Positions 1 to 8,487 of a stretch of 64,000 nt of DNA are shown piece after piece. Numbering within the stretch: the stretch's first letter is position 1; each line of letters begins with the position of its first letter. Origin of the DNA: Azospirillum brasilense (GTDB taxonomy: Bacteria; Pseudomonadota; Alphaproteobacteria; Azospirillales; Azospirillaceae); assembly GCF_007827795.1 (NCBI RefSeq), contig NZ_VITI01000008.1, forward strand, positions 124,001-188,000, read 5' to 3'. Below the pieces are notes generated by a model. The model saw only the letters and a program-made list of their open reading frames with translations, was not told the origin of the DNA and did no database searches. The translations under genes and the position numbers were made by a program.

Positions 1-1
1 C

Positions 2-76
2 GCCCGCGCCACCGTGGAAGCGAAGCTCGCCGCGCCGGAGTACCTCGTTGAAATTCAGGTGACGGCGGCCAAATAA
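2..76 (+). CDS. 3' end of a RidA/YjgF-like protein (partial)
   Basis: An open frame enters from the left edge and ends at the TAA at 74-76. The 24 visible residues end in LVEIQVTAAK. RidA/YjgF/UK114 imine deaminases typically end with a short strand of the form (A/S)R-x-T/V-x-V-x2-L-x5-LVEI-x-x-x-A, and the visible tail fits that pattern. RidA proteins hydrolyse reactive 2-aminoacrylate and similar enamines in the cytoplasm. The identification rests on the C-terminal strand only, so it is tentative; another small beta-alpha protein with a similar ending cannot be excluded. Confidence 0.5.
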   Translation, partial: ARATVEAKLAAPEYLVEIQVTAAK

Positions 77-155
77 GCTGCGTAACGGGGCGACCCGGCT
101 CCCTCGGTTGGGGTTTGCCGGCGTGGCCCACCAGACTGTGAGGGCCGCGTGCTTC

Positions 156-188
156 GAAAAAATCCGGAAGGCTTGACCTTCCGGATTT
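156..188. terminator. Perfect hairpin between ridA-like gene and fusA
   Basis: A 12-bp perfect inverted repeat (160-171 with 177-188) encloses the 5-nt loop CTTGA. An A-run at 157-162 would give a U-tract on the minus strand, while on the plus strand the hairpin is followed only by a short T stretch. It lies downstream of the plus-strand ridA-like gene and upstream of fusA, so it most likely ends the former; efficiency on the plus strand is uncertain. Confidence 0.6.
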
Positions 189-305
189 ACAGAACGTTAA
201 TCACGCCTTAACAGATCATCCGTAAAACCCCGACCAACCTCTGCCGCCGGAGCGGACGACCGTCGTTGCGCTTCGATAGCTGCGTTACAGTAATGGATTC
301 GCAAC

Positions 306-2450
306 ATGCCGCGCCAAACGCCTCTTTCTGACATCCGGAACATCGGCATCATCGCCCACGTCGATGCCGGCAAGACGACGACCACCGAGCGCATCCTGTA
401 CTACACCGGTCGTAAGCACACGATCATCGACGTGCACGAGACGAAGGACCTGAAGTCCTCGACCACGACCGACTACATGGAGCAGGAGCAGAAGCGCGGC
501 ATCACGATTCAGTCGGCTGCCGTCTCGACCTTCTGGCGCGGCAAGAAGATCAACGTCATCGACACCCCGGGCCACGTGGACTTCACCATCGAGGTGAACC
601 GCTCGCTCCGCGTGCTCGACGGCGCGGTCGTGGTGTTCGACGGCGTGGCCGGCGTGGAGCCGCAGTCCGAGACCAACTGGCGCCTCGCGGACAACTACAA
701 CGTTCCGCGCATCTGCTACGTCAACAAGATGGATCGTTCGGGTGCGAACTTCCAGCGTTGCGTCAGCATGATCAAGAGCCGCCTGAACGCCCGCCCGGTC
801 TGCATCCAGGTTCCGCTGGGCTCGGAAGACAACTTCCGCGGCATGGTCGACCTGATCGAGATGAAGGCGTACGTCTGGTTCTCGGACGACAAGGACGCCA
901 AGTGGGAGATCTGGGACGTCACCGACGATCTGGCGAGCAAGCTGAACCTGACCGTCAAGGAAGACCTCGACAACATCGAACTCATCCCGGCGCTGCGCAC
1001 CGAACTGGTGGACACCGCGCTGGAGATGGACGAGGTGGCGATGGAAGCCTACCTGGAGTCGGGTGAGGAGCCGTCGCCGGACGTGCTGCGCGCCTGCCTG
1101 CGCAAGGGCACCATCACCAGCACCTTCACCCCGGTCCTCTGCGGCTCGTCCTACAAGAACAAGGGCGTCTGCCAGGTTCTGGACGCGGTCGTCGACCTGC
1201 TGCCGGCCCCGACCGACGTCGAGGCCATCAAGACGGTGGACGAGGACGGCAACCCGAACGGCGAGCGTCTCAGCTCCGACGACGCGCCCTTCGCGGCGCT
1301 GGCCTTCAAGGTGCTGAACGACACTTACGGCTCGCTGACCTTCGTGCGCGTCTATTCGGGCGTGCTGACCAAGGGCATGTCGGTCCTGAACACGACCCGC
1401 GGCAAGCGCGAGAAGATCGGCCGCATGGTCGAGATGTTCGCCGCCCAGGCCAACCCGATCGAGGAAGCCCGCGCCGGCGACATCATCGCGCTCGTCTCCC
1501 TGCAGGAGACGGACACCGGTGACACGCTGTGCGACGCCGCCCACCCGGTGATCCTGGAGCGCATGCGCTTCCCCGACCCCGTCATCAGCGTCTCGGTCGA
1601 GCCGAAGACCAAGGGCGAGCAGGAGAAGTTCTCCATCGCGCTGGGCAAGATGGTTCGCGCGGACCCGTCGCTGCGTCTGGAGACCGACCGCGAAACCGGC
1701 CAGACCATCCTGCGCGGCATGGGCGAGCTGCACCTGGAAGTGACGCTGGACCGTCTGCGCACGGAGTTCGGCGTGGAAGGCAACATGGGCAAGCCCCAGG
1801 TCGCCTACCGCGAGACGATCACCAAGCCGGTCGAGTACACCTACACCCACAAGAAGCAGACCGGCGGTTCGGGCCAGTTCGCCGAAGTCAAGATCGTGTT
1901 CGAGCCGCTGGAGCGTGGCGAGGGCTTCGTGTTCAAGGACGAGACGGTCGGCGGCACGGTGCCGCGCGAATACGTCCCGTCGGTCGCGAAGGGCCTGGAA
2001 ATGCAGAAGGAAGAGGGCGTGCTCGCCTCCTATCCGACTGTGGACTTCCGCGCCCGTCTGGTGGACGGCAAGTACCACGACGTCGACTCGAACGCCCTGA
2101 CGTTCGAAATCGCCGCCAAGGCCTGCTTCCGTGAAGCCCTCAAGCAGGCCGGCCCGATCCTGCTGGAGCCGGTCATGAAGGTCGAGGTCGTCACCCCGGA
2201 CGATTACCTGGGCGACGTCATCGGCGACGTGAACCGCCGCCGCGGCACGGTGCTGGGCCAGCTCGAGCGTGGCACCAACATCGCCGTGGAGGCCCACGTG
2301 CCGCTGAACGAGATGTTCGGCTACATCGGCCAGCTGCGTGGCATGACCTCGGGCCGCGCGTCCTACTCGATGGAGTTCAGCCACTACGAGCCGGTGCCGC
2401 GCAACGTCACCGAGGAAATCGTGGCGGGCCGCAGCAACAAGGCCGCCTGA
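306..2450 (+). CDS. fusA: Translation elongation factor G
   Basis: EF-G is the ribosomal translocase GTPase. The 714-aa protein has full family length: P-loop AHVDAGKT at residues 17-24, RGIT of switch I at 64-67, DTPGH at 86-90, NKMD at 140-143, then domains II to V with the conserved C-terminal [13 protein letters not shown] segment. It stands alone: no rpsL, rpsG or tuf lies next to it, so it is not in a str operon. Its G domain has features unlike canonical EF-G1: [17 protein letters not shown] followed by STFW, where the ITIQSAA form is shared with mitochondrial EF-G1 and spd-type EF-G1. It may therefore be a second EF-G paralogue. The ATG start is fixed by the P-loop distance. A strong terminator follows the stop. 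Confidence 0.93.
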   Translation: MPRQTPLSDIRNIGIIAHVDAGKTTTTERILYYTGRKHTIIDVHETKDLKSSTTTDYMEQEQKRGITIQSAAVSTFWRGKKINVIDTPGHVDFTIEVNRSLRVLDGAVVVFDGVAGVEPQSETNWRLADNYNVPRICYVNKMDRSGANFQRCVSMIKSRLNARPVCIQVPLGSEDNFRGMVDLIEMKAYVWFSDDKDAKWEIWDVTDDLASKLNLTVKEDLDNIELIPALRTELVDTALEMDEVAMEAYLESGEEPSPDVLRACLRKGTITSTFTPVLCGSSYKNKGVCQVLDAVVDLLPAPTDVEAIKTVDEDGNPNGERLSSDDAPFAALAFKVLNDTYGSLTFVRVYSGVLTKGMSVLNTTRGKREKIGRMVEMFAAQANPIEEARAGDIIALVSLQETDTGDTLCDAAHPVILERMRFPDPVISVSVEPKTKGEQEKFSIALGKMVRADPSLRLETDRETGQTILRGMGELHLEVTLDRLRTEFGVEGNMGKPQVAYRETITKPVEYTYTHKKQTGGSGQFAEVKIVFEPLERGEGFVFKDETVGGTVPREYVPSVAKGLEMQKEEGVLASYPTVDFRARLVDGKYHDVDSNALTFEIAAKACFREALKQAGPILLEPVMKVEVVTPDDYLGDVIGDVNRRRGTVLGQLERGTNIAVEAHVPLNEMFGYIGQLRGMTSGRASYSMEFSHYEPVPRNVTEEIVAGRSNKAA

Positions 2451-2476
2451 TAGCTGGCTGCTGCATTCGGAAAATG

Positions 2477-2508
2477 GGCCGGCGGAGCGATCCGCCGGCC
2501 TTTTTCTT
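2477..2508 (+). terminator. Rho-independent terminator of fusA
   Basis: A 10-bp perfect GC-rich stem (2477-2486 with 2491-2500), loop GCGA, followed directly by TTTTTCTTT. It starts 27 nt after the fusA stop. Confidence 0.9.
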
Positions 2509-2620
2509 TGTCCGGCGGGAACCTTGTGGCGGCCACCCCGTGGGGATGAGGGATTCTTCTTGCGGCGATTCGCCTTTCGGATCAGTGTTGCTTGTAAGTG
2601 ACGCATCCCAGTTTTTGGGA

Positions 2621-3193
2621 ATGACCCAGAGAATCTTCTTGCTCGTGGCCTTCCTGGCCCTTCTGCTCCTCGGCGCTTCCGGCCCCGGTTCGCGGGCTTG
2701 GGCAGGGCAGGAGGATGCGCGACTCGGTGGGCTATTCCAGGATCTGCGGACCGCCGGCGATGCGGTCGCGGCGGAGGCGGTCGAGGACCGCATCTGGGAC
2801 GTCTGGCTGGAGCATCCCAACGACGACCTGATCGTGCTGATGCACCACGGCGTGCAGAGCCTGAACGCCGACCGCTATGGCGACGCGCTGGCTGCCTTCG
2901 ATCAGGTGGTCGCCGCCGACCCGACCTACGCCGAGGGTTGGAACAAGCGGGCCAACGCCGAATACATGCTGGGGGATTACGACGCCGCGGTGCGCGACAT
3001 CCGCCGCGTGCTGGCGCTGGAACCGCGGCATTTCGGAGCGCTGGCCGGTCTGGGCCTCGTTTACCTCGCCATCGATCAGCCGGCGGGCGCGCTGCGCGCC
3101 TTCGACGCCGCCCTGGCCATCAACCCGCATCTCGACCGCGTCCGCCAGCAGGCCGCGACCATCCGCCTGCGCACGGCCCGATCGGCGCTGTAA
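2621..3193 (+). CDS. Secreted/periplasmic TPR-repeat protein
   Basis: A 190-aa protein with a hydrophobic N-terminal segment (about residues 4-25, ending SRAWA-GQ) that looks like a Sec signal peptide. The rest is alpha-helical with about three tetratricopeptide repeats: the pairs starting near YGDALAAFDQVV, YAEGWNKRANAEYMLGDYD and LAGLGLVYLAIDQPAGALRA carry the usual W/L/G/Y-A-x-P TPR positions. TPRs mediate protein-protein contacts; the partner is unknown. An ATG in frame at 2474 exists but lies inside the fusA terminator, so the ATG at 2621, directly before the signal peptide, is chosen. The next gene is a periplasmic protease, which fits an envelope location. Confidence 0.8.
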   Translation: MTQRIFLLVAFLALLLLGASGPGSRAWAGQEDARLGGLFQDLRTAGDAVAAEAVEDRIWDVWLEHPNDDLIVLMHHGVQSLNADRYGDALAAFDQVVAADPTYAEGWNKRANAEYMLGDYDAAVRDIRRVLALEPRHFGALAGLGLVYLAIDQPAGALRAFDAALAINPHLDRVRQQAATIRLRTARSAL

Positions 3194-3313
3194 GCGGCGC
3201 GGATTTATAGTCCCTCCCTGAAAAACTTTTAATCCGCCTGCAAGCCCCCCGTGACTCGGCGCCCGCTACTTTGAGGGCAACGAACAACGCATGCCAGTCA
3301 CGGAGAGCAACCG

Positions 3314-4891
3314 ATGTCCACCCCCGCCAACGCCGGACGCGCCCCGCGGTCAAGCCGGGTGCGGCGTACCATCGCCGCCGTCCTCCTCGGCACCACGATA
3401 CTGACCGGTCCATTCCTGATCGCCAACCAGTCCACCGCCACGGCCGCCGAAAGCGTCCTGACGCAAAACATGTTGTCCCAAAACGCACCGGGCAGCTTCG
3501 CCGATCTGGCGGCCAAGGTGTCGCCCGCCGTGGTGAACGTCTCCACCACCCAGCAGGCCAAGGCCGAGCGCGGCAACCCGCGCATGCCCGGCTTCCCGCC
3601 GGGGTCGCCCTTCGAGGAGTTCTTCCGCCAGTTCCAGGACCAGTTCGGCCAAAATGGCGGCCCCGGCGGCGGCCCCGGCGGCGGTTCGGACGATGAGTCC
3701 GAAGGCCAGCCGCGCGGCAAGGTCGGCTCGCTCGGCTCCGGCTTCATCATCGACGCGGCCGGCTATGTGGTGACCAACAACCACGTCATCGACGGCGCCG
3801 ACGAGATCAAGGTCACGCTCCAGGACGGGACGGAGCTGCCCGCGACGCTGGTCGGTCGCGACGCCAAGACCGACATCGCGCTTCTGAAGGTGAAGTCCGA
3901 CAAGGCGCTGCCCGCGCTGGACTGGGGCGACAGCGACGCCGCCCGCGTCGGCGACTGGGTAATGGCCGTCGGCAACCCCTTCGGTCTGGGCGGCACGGTG
4001 ACCAAGGGCATCATCTCGGCCCGCGGACGCGACATCCACAGCGGCCCCTACGACGACTATCTCCAGCTCGACGCCGCCATCAACCGCGGCAACTCGGGCG
4101 GTCCGACCTTCACCCTGGACGGGCGGGTGATCGGCATCAACACCGCCATCTATTCGCCCAACGGCGGCTCGGTCGGTATCGGCTTCGCCATTCCCTCCAA
4201 CATCGCCAAGCAGGTCGTCGCCCAGTTGAAGGAGAACGGCCATGTCGAGCGCGGCTGGCTGGGCGTGAAGATCCAGGAGATGTCGCCGGAGATCGCCGAG
4301 TCGGTCGGCCTCTCCCAGCCCAAGGGCGCCCTGGTCGCCGAGGTGACCCCGGACAGCCCGGCCGCCAAGGCCGGCGTCCGCCAGGGCGACGTCATCCTGG
4401 CCTATGGCGGCAAGCCGGTGAACACGCTGCGCGACCTGACCCGCCGGGTGGCCGACACCAAGGCCGGCGACACGGTGGACATGACCGTGGTCCGCAAGGG
4501 CAAGGAAACCACGCTGACCGCTCACATCGCGCCGCTGCCGGCCGAGCAGCGCATGGCCGCCGCCGAGGGGACCGGTCCCGCCGCCGACAGCGCGGTGGAG
4601 ACCGTCAAGGGGCTGAAGCTGGCCCCGCTGGACGGTGTGGCCCGCAGCCGCCTCGGTCTGGGCGAGGGCGTGAAGGGCGTGGTCGTCACCTCGGTGTCGC
4701 CGCAGGCCGGTGATCTGGCCGTCCGTCCAGGCGATGTGATCGTCAAGGTCGGCGACCACACGGTGACGTCTCCCGCGGAGGTGACCAGGAGCCTGCACGA
4801 GGCCGAGAAGGATGGCCGCAAGGCGGTCCTGCTGCTGGTCAACCGCGGCGGCAACGAGAGTTTCGTCCCGCTGAAGCTCGGCAAGGCGTGA
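3314..4891 (+). CDS. Do-family periplasmic serine protease (DegP/MucD type)
   Basis: A 525-aa HtrA/Do protease that degrades or refolds damaged envelope proteins. The N-terminus is basic with a hydrophobic stretch (about residues 19-38), a signal peptide or anchor ending near ATAAE. The trypsin-like domain has H157 (NNHVIDG), D187 (KTDIAL) and S261 (GNSGGP). Two PDZ domains follow (about 300-395 with the binding loop near GWLGVKI, and about 430-520). A glycine-rich and acidic stretch at about 112-132 lies where DegP carries its long LA loop. The two-component pair just downstream is on the same strand but 172 nt away with a palindromic repeat between, so co-transcription is uncertain. Confidence 0.93.
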   Translation: MSTPANAGRAPRSSRVRRTIAAVLLGTTILTGPFLIANQSTATAAESVLTQNMLSQNAPGSFADLAAKVSPAVVNVSTTQQAKAERGNPRMPGFPPGSPFEEFFRQFQDQFGQNGGPGGGPGGGSDDESEGQPRGKVGSLGSGFIIDAAGYVVTNNHVIDGADEIKVTLQDGTELPATLVGRDAKTDIALLKVKSDKALPALDWGDSDAARVGDWVMAVGNPFGLGGTVTKGIISARGRDIHSGPYDDYLQLDAAINRGNSGGPTFTLDGRVIGINTAIYSPNGGSVGIGFAIPSNIAKQVVAQLKENGHVERGWLGVKIQEMSPEIAESVGLSQPKGALVAEVTPDSPAAKAGVRQGDVILAYGGKPVNTLRDLTRRVADTKAGDTVDMTVVRKGKETTLTAHIAPLPAEQRMAAAEGTGPAADSAVETVKGLKLAPLDGVARSRLGLGEGVKGVVVTSVSPQAGDLAVRPGDVIVKVGDHTVTSPAEVTRSLHEAEKDGRKAVLLLVNRGGNESFVPLKLGKA

Positions 4892-5004
4892 CGCTGGAAA
4901 ACACCGGCGATCCTCCCGTCGTTGGTGTGACGGGGTGGAGGATGTCCGCGGTGCGAGCCCCCGCCGCGCGGACATCCTCCCCCTTCGTTTCGTTTGGCCC
5001 TTTC

Positions 5005-5025
5005 CCCTCGCCGGAGGGGCGAGGG
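5005..5025. repeat. GC-rich palindrome (CCCTCGCC type)
   Basis: An 8-bp perfect inverted repeat (5005-5012 with 5018-5025) with a 5-nt loop, in the gap between the protease and the response regulator. It resembles the other CCCTC/GAGGG palindromes found at gene ends in this window. It has no T-tract, so a terminator role is doubtful. Confidence 0.5.
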
Positions 5026-5063
5026 CATTCATCTTTTGACCGTCGGAAGGATGCGGTAGTCTC

Positions 5064-5747
5064 ATGCTCATGAAAGTCCTCGTCATCGAAGACGACCAGC
5101 AGGCCGCCTCCTACCTCGCCAAGGGGCTGAAGGAGGCCGGGCATGTCGTGGACGCCGCCAACGACGGCAAGGAGGGGCTGTTCCTGGCCGGCTCCGAGCA
5201 TTACGACGTCATGATCGTGGACCGCATGCTGCCGGGCCGCGACGGGCTGTCGCTGGTCGAGATCCTGCGCGCCACCGGCAACGACACGCCGGTGCTGTTC
5301 CTCTCCGCGCTCGGCAGCGTCGATGACCGGGTGAAGGGGCTGAAGGCCGGCGGCGACGATTACCTGACCAAGCCTTTCGCCTTTTCCGAGCTGCTTGCCC
5401 GGATCGAGGTGCTAGTGCGCCGCCGCAGCGCCGCCCAGCCGCAGACCCGCCTTTCGGTCGCCGACCTGGAACTGGATCTGCTGTCGCGCAACGTCCGGCG
5501 GGCCGGCAAGTCGATCGACCTGCTGCCGCGGGAGTTCGCCCTGCTGGAATATCTGATGCGCAACGCCGGCAGCGTGGTGACCCGCACCATGATGCTGGAG
5601 AATGTGTGGGATTATCACTTCGACCCGCAGACCAACGTCATCGACGTGCACATCGCCCGCCTGCGCCAGAAGATCGACAAGGATTTCCCGACGCCGCTGA
5701 TCCACACGGTGCGCGGCGCCGGCTACAGCCTGCGGGCGCCGCAATGA
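5064..5747 (+). CDS. OmpR/PhoB-family response regulator
   Basis: A 227-aa two-domain regulator. The receiver (residues 1-118) has the acidic pair E9-D10-D11, phosphoacceptor D53 (IVDRMLPG) and the lysine in LTKPF. The C-terminal winged-helix DNA-binding domain runs from about 130, with the LLPREFALLEYL entry helix, VIDVHIARLRQKI recognition region and the final TVRGAGYSL hairpin. Start choice lies between ATG 5064 and ATG 5070; GGAAGG about 14 nt upstream of 5064 favours the former. The partner kinase starts 31 nt downstream on the same strand, so the two form an operon. The stimulus is not evident. Confidence 0.92.
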   Translation: MLMKVLVIEDDQQAASYLAKGLKEAGHVVDAANDGKEGLFLAGSEHYDVMIVDRMLPGRDGLSLVEILRATGNDTPVLFLSALGSVDDRVKGLKAGGDDYLTKPFAFSELLARIEVLVRRRSAAQPQTRLSVADLELDLLSRNVRRAGKSIDLLPREFALLEYLMRNAGSVVTRTMMLENVWDYHFDPQTNVIDVHIARLRQKIDKDFPTPLIHTVRGAGYSLRAPQ

Positions 5748-5778
5748 TGGTGGCGGCCATGGTGGCCAGCGGGGGAGC

Positions 5779-7176
5779 GTGAAGGCGGCGATTCCCACCC
5801 TGCGGCTTCTGCGCACGACGCCGTTCCGGCTGGCCCTGCTGTATCTGGGCCTGTTCATCATCTCGGTCGGGGTGATCCTGGGGGTCGTCTACCGCTCCAC
5901 CGCGGGATTCCTGGAGGAGGAGATCGGCGCTACCATCGCGCTGGAGGTCGCCGGGCTTCAGGACCAGTACCGCAGCGCCGGCCTGCGCGGGCTGGTCGAC
6001 TCCGTGCGCGAGCGCAGCGGCTATTCGCACACCAACTCCATCTATCTGCTGACCACGCCGGGTGGCGTCATCCTGGCCGGCAACCTGTCGGGCTGGCCCG
6101 ACGCGACGCCGGAGCCGGGCGGCTGGACCCATTTCAAGATTTCCGACTATGGCGGGGTGAACAACCGGCCCTCCACCGCGATGGCGGTCAGCTTCGTCCT
6201 GCCCGGCCAGTTCCGCCTCCTGGTGGGCCGCGACATGAGCGAACTGGACCAGCTCCGCGGGCGCATGGTCGTGTCGCTGCGCTGGGTCTTCCTGGTGACG
6301 GTGGTGCTGGGGCTGGGCGGCGGCCTGCTGCTGGCGCGCGGCGCCATGCACCGGATCGAGGCGATCAACCGCACCACCCACCGCATCATGGCCGGCGACC
6401 TGTCGGGCCGGGTGCCGCGCGGCGGCGGCGGCGACGAGATCGACCGGTTGGCCGGCAACCTCAACGCCATGCTGGACCAGATCGAACGGCTGATGACCGG
6501 CATGCGGCAGGTGACCGAGAGCGTGGCGCACGACCTGCGCACGCCGTTGTCGCGCCTGCGCTCCCGCGTCGAGCTGGCGCTGATCCGCGAGACCGACGAC
6601 CCGGAGGTCTACCGCGCCGTGCTGCAGGACACGATCCTGGAGGCCGACCGGCTGCTCGCCACCTTCACCGCGCTGCTGTCCATCGCTGAGGCCGAATCCG
6701 GCGCCAACCGCAAGGCGCTGGAACCGGTGCGGCTGGCCGACGTGGTCCGGCTGGCCGCCGACCTCTATGAACCGGTGGCGGAGGAGAAGGGTCTGATCCT
6801 GGTCACCGACATCCGGGCTGAGCCGACCGTGCGCGGGAACGAGCAGCTGCTCGCCCAGGCGGTGTCGAACCTGCTGGACAACGCCATCAAATACACGCCG
6901 GAGGGCGGACGCATCACGCTGCTGCTGGAGGGGACTGCGCCGGGGCAGTCCGCCCGCATCACCGTGGCGGACAACGGTCCCGGCATCCCCGCCGACATGC
7001 GGGAAAAGGTGCTGGAGCGCTTCGTCCGGCTCGATACCGCGCGGGCCTCGCCGGGGAACGGGCTGGGGCTCAGCCTCGTGGAGGCGGTGGCCCGGCTGCA
7101 CGACGCGTCGCTGCGGCTGGAGGACAACGAACCGGGGCTGAGGGTCGGCATCGTCTTCCCGCCGGATGCCGGTTGA
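5779..7176 (+). CDS. HAMP-domain sensor histidine kinase
   Basis: A 465-aa membrane kinase, partner of the OmpR-type regulator just upstream. Order: TM1 (about 18-38), periplasmic sensor (about 40-165), TM2 (about 167-187), HAMP (about 188-242), HisKA with phosphoacceptor H251 (SVAHDLRTPLSRL), then a HATPase_c domain with the N box (NLLDNAIKYTPEGG), the G1 motif DNGPGIP and the G2 motif GLGLSLV. The start is GTG, preceded by a GGGGGAG Shine-Dalgarno about 4 nt away. A clear terminator follows, ending the two-gene operon. Confidence 0.92.
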   Translation: MKAAIPTLRLLRTTPFRLALLYLGLFIISVGVILGVVYRSTAGFLEEEIGATIALEVAGLQDQYRSAGLRGLVDSVRERSGYSHTNSIYLLTTPGGVILAGNLSGWPDATPEPGGWTHFKISDYGGVNNRPSTAMAVSFVLPGQFRLLVGRDMSELDQLRGRMVVSLRWVFLVTVVLGLGGGLLLARGAMHRIEAINRTTHRIMAGDLSGRVPRGGGGDEIDRLAGNLNAMLDQIERLMTGMRQVTESVAHDLRTPLSRLRSRVELALIRETDDPEVYRAVLQDTILEADRLLATFTALLSIAEAESGANRKALEPVRLADVVRLAADLYEPVAEEKGLILVTDIRAEPTVRGNEQLLAQAVSNLLDNAIKYTPEGGRITLLLEGTAPGQSARITVADNGPGIPADMREKVLERFVRLDTARASPGNGLGLSLVEAVARLHDASLRLEDNEPGLRVGIVFPPDAG

Positions 7177-7194
7177 AGCCCACCACAAGAAAAG

Positions 7195-7219
7195 AGCCCG
7201 CCGTTGCCGGCGGGCTTTT
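7195..7219 (+). terminator. Terminator of the two-component operon
   Basis: An 8-bp perfect GC stem (7195-7202 with 7208-7215 approximately), loop TTGC, followed by TTTTG. It starts 19 nt after the kinase stop. Confidence 0.85.
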
Positions 7220-7402
7220 GAGGTGACATCAGCGAGAATGACTCCTTGGCGTCAGACATGATATGGGGTGCCAACCGTCCGCGCGCATTCGGATAAGCGT
7301 ATTAGCACGAAGGTGCTAGCGGGGTGGCGGTGCAACACTTTCCTGCGGGCGGCGTTTGTCCATCGGACCGGCATGCCGGTGGCAACACGGCGGGAAGAAT
7401 CG

Positions 7403-8473
7403 ATGGACGCGACCAGACAGGCCCCCATTCAGGCCGGGCAGCCGGCGACCGCCGGGCGGAACACCGCGACCGAACTGAAGCTGTTCACTTGGAAGATGCT
7501 GATCGCCGCCGGCGTGTTGGGGACGCTGTTCCTGGCCTGGCAGGTGGCGGACGCGCTGCTGCTGGTCTTCGCCGGCGTGCTTCTGGCGATCCTGTTCCAG
7601 CGCATCGCCGGGCTGGTGCGGCGCTTCACCGGGTTGCCGCAGGGCTGGGCGCTCGGCGTCGTGCTGTTGCTGCTGGCGGTGCTTCTGATCGGCGGCGGCG
7701 TCCTGATGGGCCAATCGGTGGTGAGCCAGTTCGACCAGTTCTCCCAGCAGATCTCCGGTGCGGTGCAGCAGCTTCCCGGTTCGCTGCGCGACCAGATCAT
7801 GAAGCAGGGACAGGACGCCTCCTCCTGGCTGAACCGGCTGCAGACGGTCGCCTCCAGCGTGATGTTCTTCCTGGGCGATCTGGTGGTGGTGATGTTCACG
7901 GCCATCTACCTCGCGGCCTCGCCCGGCGTCTACCGGCGCGGCGTCATCCTGCTGGTGCCGCCGCGCGGCCACGAGCGGGCGCGGGAGGTGATGGACGTGA
8001 TGGGCGACTCGCTGTGGAAGTGGCTGATCGGGCAGCTTTCGGCCATGGCCATCGTCGGCGTTCTGACCACCGCGGGCCTGCTGCTGCTGGGCATCCCGAG
8101 CGCCCCGGCGCTGGGCCTGCTGGCGGCGCTCCTGGAGTTCGTTCCGCTGATCGGCCCCTTCCTGGCGGCGGTCCCGGCGATCCTCATCGCCTTCGCCCAA
8201 TCGCCGCAGGACGCGCTGTGGGTGGCGCTGCTCTACCTGGCGATCCAGCAGGTCGAGGGCAACGTCGTCATGCCGCTGATGCAGAAGAAGGTGGTGGACC
8301 TGCCCCCCGTCATCACCATTGCGGCCATCGCGGCGGGGGGCGTGCTGTTCGGGCTGATGGGCATGTTCCTGGCCACGCCCTTCGCGGTCGTGATGCTGGT
8401 TCTGGTCAACATGCTCTACATCGAGGACAAGCTGGGGGAGGGCCGGCACTTCCCCAGCGAGGACAAGGCGTAG
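7403..8473 (+). CDS. AI-2E family transporter (PerM/YdiK-like permease)
   Basis: A 356-aa integral membrane protein of the AI-2 exporter/PerM superfamily. It has two hydrophobic segments near the N-terminus, a third after about residue 70, a soluble amphipathic stretch (about 105-145), and a C-terminal bundle of helices containing the family hallmarks PxLGLLAALLEFVPLIGPF and IQQVEGNVVMPLMQKK. Members export small solutes or ions; AI-2 export is shown only for a few, so the substrate is open. The frame extends upstream to 7268, but ATG 7403 with GGGAAGA just before it and a hydrophilic start fits better. The C-terminus runs almost into the convergent MFS gene (14 nt between stops). Confidence 0.88.
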   Translation: MDATRQAPIQAGQPATAGRNTATELKLFTWKMLIAAGVLGTLFLAWQVADALLLVFAGVLLAILFQRIAGLVRRFTGLPQGWALGVVLLLLAVLLIGGGVLMGQSVVSQFDQFSQQISGAVQQLPGSLRDQIMKQGQDASSWLNRLQTVASSVMFFLGDLVVVMFTAIYLAASPGVYRRGVILLVPPRGHERAREVMDVMGDSLWKWLIGQLSAMAIVGVLTTAGLLLLGIPSAPALGLLAALLEFVPLIGPFLAAVPAILIAFAQSPQDALWVALLYLAIQQVEGNVVMPLMQKKVVDLPPVITIAAIAAGGVLFGLMGMFLATPFAVVMLVLVNMLYIEDKLGEGRHFPSEDKA

Positions 8474-8487
8474 GGCGGTCCCGGTCC

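Noticed and set aside
285..2606. Long open frame antisense to fusA (773 aa)
   Set aside because: Typical antisense shadow of a GC-rich gene; low-complexity Arg/Ala/His-rich protein, no domain, while the sense frame is a clear EF-G.
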